From: Prochloraceae cyanobacterium
GTDB lineage: Bacteria; Cyanobacteriota; Cyanobacteriia; Cyanobacteriales; JASJDA01
NCBI GenBank assembly: GCA_030065265.1
Contig: JASJCW010000012.1
Coordinates: 1 to 37,022, forward strand
Length of the DNA: 37,022 nt
Direction: 5' to 3'
Shown: piece after piece, positions 31,531 to 37,022 of the stretch
Position numbering within the stretch: position 1 is the first letter of the stretch
Layout: each line of letters starts with the position of its first letter
Made by a program: the position numbers and the translations under genes
The notes under the pieces: model-generated
What the model saw: the letters and a program-made list of their open reading frames with translations, nothing else
Databases searched by the model: none
What the model was told of the DNA's origin: nothing

Positions 31531-32481
31531 ATGCAACAAAAACTAAAACCAGACTGGGCCGGAGAGGATTTACTCTCTAAATTAGTCAATAAGGCGATCG
31601 AAACTAAACCCTTGTATAGCTTGATGAAAAATCAGGCTAGAAGGATAATGATTAACACCGCAGAGAAAAAAGGCATTTCTTGGCGCAAAACTTATCAAGA
31701 TTTAGAAAATTCTGGAGCAAAAGAACTATTAAAAAAATACACCAATCCCAATGTAGTTTACCCTGATTATTATCAAGTTCCCTTCCATTCTTATGAAGGA
31801 GGCGATTGTTGTTGGGAAGCTGCTTTTGAAGCTCCTTCAGCGACTTTAGCAATGGCTTTGAGAGTTTGGCCGCAAGAAAAATTAAGCCCGGAAGCCGCAC
31901 ATCAAAGATTAAGATCGACTTTTCACGATGCGATCGCCCCTTATTTACCTGAAAAGATAACAGATGTTCTCGATGTTGGTTGTTCGATCGGCAAATCGAC
32001 GGTCACTTTACACCGCTATCTTTGCAACCGACAGAAAAATAAAGTCCGCACCGTAGGCTTGGATTTATCTCCCTATATGCTAGCAGTGGCAGAAACTCTC
32101 GATGAAACAGGAGAAATATCGGAATGGATACACGGTTTAGCAGAAGATACGGATTTTGCGGATAATTCTTTCGATTTAGTCACGATACAATATACTTTAC
32201 ACGAATTAACTCACCAAGCCACTAAAAATATTTTTAGAGAAATACTCCGAATTTTAAGGCCTGGTGGCTGTTTGGCAATAGTGGATATGAATCCTACTTC
32301 TCCAGTTATTCAAAATTTACCGCCAAGTTTGTTTGTTTTGCTTAAAAGTACCGAACCTTGGTTAGATCAATTTTATACTCTTGATGTTGGAGCAACTATG
32401 ACAGAAATAGGCTTTGAATATCAAGGGACAATACCTAGCGATCCTCGCCATCATGCTATTGTCGGGATTAAGCCGGCCTGA
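31531..32481 (+). CDS. Class I SAM-dependent methyltransferase
   Basis: This 316-aa protein is read from the ATG at 31531; a TTG one codon earlier is ignored. An N-terminal region of about 140 residues contains NVVYPDYYQVPFHSYEGGDCCWEAAFEAPSA, a cyanobacterial signature I have seen in uncharacterised methyltransferases. The catalytic domain has motif I VLDVGCSIGKST (147-158), TVGLDLSPYML, FADNSFDLVTIQYTLHELT and RILRPGGCLAIVDMNP. The substrate is unknown; motif I ends GKS instead of GxG, which may still bind SAM. It is divergent from the YkvA-family operon. Confidence 0.9.
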   Translation: MQQKLKPDWAGEDLLSKLVNKAIETKPLYSLMKNQARRIMINTAEKKGISWRKTYQDLENSGAKELLKKYTNPNVVYPDYYQVPFHSYEGGDCCWEAAFEAPSATLAMALRVWPQEKLSPEAAHQRLRSTFHDAIAPYLPEKITDVLDVGCSIGKSTVTLHRYLCNRQKNKVRTVGLDLSPYMLAVAETLDETGEISEWIHGLAEDTDFADNSFDLVTIQYTLHELTHQATKNIFREILRILRPGGCLAIVDMNPTSPVIQNLPPSLFVLLKSTEPWLDQFYTLDVGATMTEIGFEYQGTIPSDPRHHAIVGIKPA

Positions 32482-32534
32482 GTAATTGGGAAGGGGATTA
32501 ATCTCAATTAAATACTCCTCTTCCCGTTACAGAT

Positions 32535-33548
32535 TTACGATTGATTAAAATCTAAAACAGCCCGATAGCGAATCGAATTCGATCGCACTTTGTCGATCGC
32601 TTCATTGATATTGTCGCTCGGAAAAACTTCTACTATTGGTTCGATTTTAAAGCGATCGGCGATCGATAGCATCTCGATCATCATTCCCCTACCGCCGATC
32701 GGAGAGCCAAGAATCCGACGACGTTTCATAATTAAAGGAAAAATAGGTAAATTGAGGGGCGCATCGCTTACACCAACAAAAGAAAGAGTCCCGTCAGAGT
32801 CTAAATGTTCTAAATATGCACCCCAATCTAAAGAAGCGGGAACGGTACTTAAAAGGATATTTAAGAGGCGATCGGGTTTTGGTGGTGCTTCACCTTTAGA
32901 GACTACAATCGCCCGATCTGCGCCTAATTGATGGGCAAATTCTGCTTTATCTTCTGAGGTGGTAAAGACTGTGACGCGATTGCCTAATTTACTGGCAAAT
33001 TGTACTGCCATGTGACCCAATCCGCCAATACCGATGACACCAATTTCTTGACCCGAACTCATTCCGGCCGCTCGCAAACCACCATATACTGTAATTCCAC
33101 CGCACAATAAAGGCCCTGCTACTTTCGGATCGATGCCTTGGGGGATCGGAAAAGCAAAGCGGGAATCAGTTAAGAGATGGTTCGCAAAACCACCGGGCCC
33201 GGGTACAATTAAAGGCTGGTTTTGGTTGCAAAGGTTTTCGTTACCTTTGAGACAGTCAGAACATTGCAAACAAGCAGATTTTTGCCAACCCACTCCAACG
33301 CGATCGCCTATTTTCAGGTGATTGACTTGCGATCCGATTTCTTTGACAATTCCAATTACTTCGTGTCCGGCAATTACTGGATATTGAGACATTCCCCAAT
33401 CGTTATCGATAATGTGCAGATCTGAGTGACAAATACCGCAATATTCTACGGCGATCGAACATTGAAATTCTTGAGGAGATTCTATTTCAAAGCTGTAAGA
33501 TTCTAATTTTGCGCCGACTTCTTTGGCTGCTTTTGCTTGAACTTGCAT
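32535..33548 (-). CDS. Zinc-dependent NAD(P) alcohol dehydrogenase (CAD/YahK-like)
   Basis: This 337-aa medium-chain dehydrogenase interconverts alcohols and aldehydes. Catalytic zinc ligands are Cys37 in YCGICHSDLH, His62-Glu63 in AGHEVIG, and the Cys in GPLLCGGITVYGGL. The structural zinc is bound by Cys93, 96, 99 and 107 (ACLQCSDCLKGNENLC). The Rossmann motif is GIGGLGHMAVQFASKLG, and TTSED at the end of the second strand suggests NADPH preference as in the YahK-like group. It resembles the cyanobacterial AdhA type (slr1192-like), an assignment from memory. It is a single gene with AT-rich flanks. Confidence 0.92.
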   Translation of the reverse strand: MQVQAKAAKEVGAKLESYSFEIESPQEFQCSIAVEYCGICHSDLHIIDNDWGMSQYPVIAGHEVIGIVKEIGSQVNHLKIGDRVGVGWQKSACLQCSDCLKGNENLCNQNQPLIVPGPGGFANHLLTDSRFAFPIPQGIDPKVAGPLLCGGITVYGGLRAAGMSSGQEIGVIGIGGLGHMAVQFASKLGNRVTVFTTSEDKAEFAHQLGADRAIVVSKGEAPPKPDRLLNILLSTVPASLDWGAYLEHLDSDGTLSFVGVSDAPLNLPIFPLIMKRRRILGSPIGGRGMMIEMLSIADRFKIEPIVEVFPSDNINEAIDKVRSNSIRYRAVLDFNQS

Positions 33549-33664
33549 AATTTAAGTTTGTTTGATTTCCTGAACACCCATTCAGATTTTCTCAGCTTTG
33601 CAAAACTTAAGCAAATATGTATAGCAGGAGGCAGAAGGCAAGAGGGCAGAGGCAGGAGACAGAA

Positions 33665-33692
33665 GGCAAGAGGCAAGAGGCAAGAGGCAAGA
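33665..33692. repeat. Heptamer tandem repeat GGCAAGA x 4
   Basis: Four exact GGCAAGA copies follow a degenerate GGCAGAAGGC-type tract (about 33626-33664). The same heptamer appears degenerately at 1359-1412. Confidence 0.85.
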
Positions 33693-33706
33693 AGATTTGG
33701 TATAAA

Positions 33707-34996
33707 TTAAATTTCTGCTAAATTCAATTGTTGGTTAAATTCTGGTGAATATTTAGCTTTATCCCAGTTTTTAGCTTTTTTAACTTGTTCGACTTTAAGT
33801 CCGATCGCTGTTTGGAAGTCAGTATCAAATAGGTCAGTACCGTTCAATTTGGCATTGAAGAGATCGGCCCCAGAAAAGTCTGCACCATTGAGTCTTGCAC
33901 CGGAAAGATCCGCACCGTTCAATTTGGCACGATCTAATTTTGTCTTGGCAAGATTAGCTCCATTGAGCTTAGCTCCATTGAGTTTAGCCTCTTTGAGGTT
34001 CGCTTGATACAGGTTAGCTAGATTGAGCTTAACGCCATTGAGTTTAGCCTCTTTGAGGTTTGCTTTATAAAAGTTTACCCCCGACAAATTAGTTCGAGAT
34101 AAGTTAGTTTGGATCAGGCTAGTACCGGCGAAATTCGTCCCCGTCAGCTCTGCAGCAGAGATATTAGCGTGATTGAGATTGCAATTACTCAAGTTGAGAT
34201 TTTCATTTTTGGGATCTTGTTCTACTTTGCGTTTGACAATTGTTTCGATCGCAGTTTGAATGTCAATTGTTATACAAGAAGTATCTTCTTTGTTATTAGC
34301 TAAAGCAGATTTTTCTCTAATATAAGAAGTCAAAATATGCATAATTTGCCAATGACGTTTGCTAAAATCTTTAGCAATTTGTCCGAGTCCGTACATCCCA
34401 CCAATGCGAACGGTAATGTCGTTATTTCCTAGTTGTTCGATCGCCTTGATAAAAAGCTCTGTAGTTAGTTTTTCTTGATTTTGAGCTAATTCTGCTTCTA
34501 ATTCCCTTTGAGAGCGATCTAAATCGATTTGTAATTTTTTTAGTCCCAGACGATAATTTAAAAAGCCAACAAATATACTACCAACACCGGCAATAATACC
34601 AATCACAATTGCCAGGCTATTTTTTTCTCTTAAAGATAAGAGATCTTTTTGAACGTTATTAAGCTCCCGTTCTGTTTTTAAATACTCTTTTGCCGCGTAC
34701 CAATCTCTGTAAGTTGGTTCTCCATTCTTTTCACCTCGAATTTGCCAAAGTTCGTAAGCTTTAGCTTGAATTAATCCGTAGGGAATGCCATCTATTTCAT
34801 CATTGAGGGAATCTTTAATTGGATTAGGTCTTAAATTTTCTCTTTGCTGCTGAATAGGAGCTTGAATCGATTCTTTAATTCGTTCTTCTTGGGAGTTTGC
34901 CGTTTCGCCAATAAATTGTGCTACTACAATAATAGGAACACTTACTAAAAAAATACTATAGTTATTTAAGGTTTGTTTCAACAAAGTTCTTCTCAA
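33707..34996 (-). CDS. Membrane pentapeptide-repeat protein with DUF2934-like segment
   Basis: This 429-aa protein begins with a signal-like hydrophobic helix (residues 13-33). A DUF2934-like segment lies at about 76-110 (IQAKAYELWQIRGEKNG, RDWYAAKEYL). A transmembrane helix at about 127-147 (LAIVIGIIAGVGSIFVGFLNY) is followed by a coiled coil and a helical region with RIGGMYGLGQIAKDFSKRHWQIMHIL, which commonly precedes pentapeptides in cyanobacterial proteins. Pentapeptide repeats run from about 266 to 395 (ANLKEAKLNGAKLNGANL). A four-pentapeptide block (60 bp) is nearly duplicated at DNA level. The function is unknown; the protein probably sits in the inner membrane with the repeat helix on one face. 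Confidence 0.85.
   Translation of the reverse strand: MRRTLLKQTLNNYSIFLVSVPIIVVAQFIGETANSQEERIKESIQAPIQQQRENLRPNPIKDSLNDEIDGIPYGLIQAKAYELWQIRGEKNGEPTYRDWYAAKEYLKTERELNNVQKDLLSLREKNSLAIVIGIIAGVGSIFVGFLNYRLGLKKLQIDLDRSQRELEAELAQNQEKLTTELFIKAIEQLGNNDITVRIGGMYGLGQIAKDFSKRHWQIMHILTSYIREKSALANNKEDTSCITIDIQTAIETIVKRKVEQDPKNENLNLSNCNLNHANISAAELTGTNFAGTSLIQTNLSRTNLSGVNFYKANLKEAKLNGVKLNLANLYQANLKEAKLNGAKLNGANLAKTKLDRAKLNGADLSGARLNGADFSGADLFNAKLNGTDLFDTDFQTAIGLKVEQVKKAKNWDKAKYSPEFNQQLNLAEI
33961..34065 (-). repeat. 60-bp tandem duplication inside the pentapeptide gene
   Basis: 33961-34005 and 34021-34065 agree at about 41 of 45 positions with a 60-bp period, encoding two copies of ANLKEAKLNG(A/V)KLN. 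This indicates recent expansion of the repeat domain by whole-unit duplication. Confidence 0.85.
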
Positions 34997-35288
34997 TCGA
35001 GTTTTTTGAAAGTTTATTTAGGTGGATTAGAGACTAGTTTCAATTTGTTATCAAAGATAATTTAGCTAGTTGTACCAATTTGGTGCAGGAAGGCAAAAAA
35101 TTCGCAAAATCTATCTGTATTATTATTTTGAGTAGTTGATATTAATATTAATTTATTCTCGATCTAAACAAAGATTAAAGATCGATGCAGGTCATTATTT
35201 TATAGAATAAATTTTTGGATTTTTCAAGTCCGATCGCCATTAAATATCTTGGATCGTGGGGCGATAATTATACCGAAACAGGTATTTT

Positions 35289-37022
35289 TCAATCGGTTAA
35301 AAGGATCAGCCGTAAAGGATGAATTTCAACCGGCCAGGGTAAAGGGCGATCTTTGAGAGTGGCCCATTTTTCTCGGAATACTTCTGCTTGGAAATGGTAG
35401 TCGTGAGAATCGATCGCCGGTCGATGTAATTTAAGGTATAAAGTTATTCTGTGTTGGGTTTCGCTGGTATCGACTAACCAACAATTAAAGGTATTTTCTC
35501 GGTTAATTGCTTCAGGAAAAATAATTTGATGGGCGCGCAAGCCAATATAAGATAAAAAATCTGGAATTGGTTCGATAACTGTTAAATTACATTCCCAGTC
35601 GATCGCTTTTACTTCTGTTGGTGATACCATTCGGGCCCGAGAAAAGTTTTTACATCCGGTGATAGATGCGACTGTTTTTGTGGGTGGACGCTCGAAAATA
35701 TCTTGTTTTTTGCCAAAAGCGGAGATTTTGCCAGTTTCAAGCACTAATAAATTATTACAAACTCGATATGCTTCTTCGAGGTTGTGGGTGACAAATAGAG
35801 TTGCACCGGAATAGTTTTTTAAATTAGTAATTAAGAGTTTTTCTAAGCGATCGCGCAAATAATTGTCTAAAGCGGAAAATGGCTCGTCTAATAATAATAC
35901 TTCTGGGTTGGCTGCTAAGGCCCTAGCTAGTGCAACTCGTTGTTGCTGGCCTCCTGAAAGTTGACAGGGATAGCGATCGCCCATTGCTTCTAAACCGACA
36001 TCGGCTAAATGTGCGGCTATTTTACGGTGAGATCTCTTATTTTTCATGCCAAAGGCAATATTTTCGGCCACTGTGAGATGGGGGAAAAGAGCGTAATTTT
36101 GAAATAAGAAACCGACTCGGCGATCGCGACTGGGTAGGTTAATTTGCCGATCGCTATCGAATAGAGTTCTCCCATTTAAGATTATTTTGCCGCGATCGGG
36201 CGATTCTAGGCCGGCAATACATTTTAAGATCGAGCTTTTCCCCGATCCAGACGCTCCTAAGAGGCCTAACGGTCGATCTTGAGTGCTAAAGGATACGTTT
36301 AAATAAAAGCCCCCTGGAAGTCTTTTTTCAATTGCAACAATTAATTCTGGTGGCGATGCGATCGGTAAATAGGAGTAAAATGTTTTTTTAGGTAAAAATC
36401 GAACTTGATTTTGAGTGTACTTCTTTTTTAAAGCAACTTTTGATAAGCGACGATCTTGGCGATCGGAGTAAGCATTAACTGCAACGATTACGCCGAAAGA
36501 AATAATTAAGATCACCGTTACCCAAGCCAAGGCTAGATCCATTTGACCGCTTTCTGCAGCAATATAAATGGCGATCGGAATAGTTTGGGTTTTACCCGGA
36601 ATGTTGCCAGCTAGCATGATAGTCGCGCCAAATTCCCCTAAAGCGCGAGCAAATGCCAATAATACCCCGGAAACAATTCCCGGTTTGGCTAAAGGGAGCA
36701 TGATGCGCCAAAAAACTTTCAATTCTGAAGCTCCCAGGGTTTTAGCTGCGGCGATCGTATTGGGATCTATTTGTTTAAATGCCGCCAATACGGTTTTATA
36801 TACTAAGGGAAAAGCAACGACAGTAGAAGCGATTAAAGTAGCGTACCAAGTAAAAATAACCGTAATATCGAACAATCCTAAGATTTTACCGAGCGGGCCG
36901 TTTTTGCCTAACAATAACAATAACAAAAATCCTACTACTGTAGGCGGTAAGACGAGGGGAGAGGTTAAGAATGCGTCGATAGTGCCTTTGGCGATGCCTT
37001 TGTATTCTAAAATTATTCTTGC
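35289..37022 (-). CDS. modBC: Fused molybdate ABC transporter permease/ATPase, 5' end outside the window
   Basis: The frame is open to the right edge, so the N-terminus is missing. The first visible residues (LTSPLVLPPTVVGFLLLLLLG) belong to the ModB permease, which continues through the EAA-type loop (AAKTLGASELKVFWRIMLPLAKPG). From about 190 residues before the middle, the ModC part follows: Walker A LLGASGSGKSS, signature LSGGQQQRVALARAL, Walker B VLLLDEPFSALD, His switch FVTHN. A degenerate TOBE-like region ends the protein. The fusion of the two subunits is known in cyanobacteria. It imports molybdate for nitrate reductase and other molybdoenzymes. The binding protein ModA is expected upstream, beyond the edge. 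The stop at 35289 is followed by a weak hairpin. Confidence 0.95.
   Translation of the reverse strand, partial: ARIILEYKGIAKGTIDAFLTSPLVLPPTVVGFLLLLLLGKNGPLGKILGLFDITVIFTWYATLIASTVVAFPLVYKTVLAAFKQIDPNTIAAAKTLGASELKVFWRIMLPLAKPGIVSGVLLAFARALGEFGATIMLAGNIPGKTQTIPIAIYIAAESGQMDLALAWVTVILIISFGVIVAVNAYSDRQDRRLSKVALKKKYTQNQVRFLPKKTFYSYLPIASPPELIVAIEKRLPGGFYLNVSFSTQDRPLGLLGASGSGKSSILKCIAGLESPDRGKIILNGRTLFDSDRQINLPSRDRRVGFLFQNYALFPHLTVAENIAFGMKNKRSHRKIAAHLADVGLEAMGDRYPCQLSGGQQQRVALARALAANPEVLLLDEPFSALDNYLRDRLEKLLITNLKNYSGATLFVTHNLEEAYRVCNNLLVLETGKISAFGKKQDIFERPPTKTVASITGCKNFSRARMVSPTEVKAIDWECNLTVIEPIPDFLSYIGLRAHQIIFPEAINRENTFNCWLVDTSETQHRITLYLKLHRPAIDSHDYHFQAEVFREKWATLKDRPLPWPVEIHPLRLILLTD

Noticed and set aside
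1..37022. CRISPR arrays, tRNA or rRNA genes
   Set aside because: The repeats present are heptamers and dispersed hairpins without regular spacers; no cloverleaf or rRNA sequence was recognised.

Overview
The window looks like a cyanobacterial chromosome segment. It carries apcF (allophycocyanin beta-18-type core subunit), a fused molybdate transporter modBC, the octamer GCGATCGC (HIP1) scattered through genes and spacers, and heptamer-type short tandem repeats. The intergenic DNA is AT-rich and full of small dispersed repeats, as in large-genome filamentous or colonial cyanobacteria. I cannot name the genus.

Positions 1-5200 form a metal cluster. It holds a small protein with a DNA-binding-like N-terminus and a His-rich tail, two small hydrophobic DUF5132-like proteins, a P1B-type ATPase with an arginine-rich PGRIRLR N-terminal domain and no CPC motif, a second HMA_2-like membrane protein, an intact feoA with a good Fur-box candidate upstream, and between them a decayed feoB. 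This gene content resembles the ferrosome (fez) iron-storage clusters of other bacteria. That link is the most interesting hypothesis in the window, and it is inference.

Positions 5369-18000 are mostly chromosomal housekeeping genes: MAPEG protein with a divergent LysR regulator and a perfect operator-like dyad, purU, a methyltransferase, glnA (clear terminator, possible NtcA site), apcF, a rhomboid protease, a second methyltransferase, a Tat-exported NAGPA-domain protein, an ABC-2 permease, an outer-membrane-like protein, map and a small secreted protein. Two small membrane-protein ORFs (57 aa at 14507-14680, minus strand; 34 aa at 18425-18529, plus strand) lie in apparent gaps.

Positions 18642-23550 hold an M3-family oligopeptidase gene (prlC-like) split by a 2830-nt group II intron. 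Both splice sites, domain V, domain VI with its bulged branch-point A, and an EBS1/IBS1 pairing can be read directly. Removing the intron restores a 692-codon frame. The intron-encoded protein has RT, maturase and HNH regions, but its catalytic box is YAND, and it carries an in-frame insertion of a hairpin repeat that also occurs in two spacers of this window.

Positions 23672-37022 hold a 982-aa NACHT-type NTPase with a C-terminal pentapeptide-repeat domain (a candidate STAND/NLR-like sensor), a hybrid histidine kinase, a stand-alone receiver protein with a terminator, a YkvA-family gene pair, a third methyltransferase, a zinc alcohol dehydrogenase, a membrane pentapeptide protein with a DUF2934-like segment, and modBC, which runs off the right edge.
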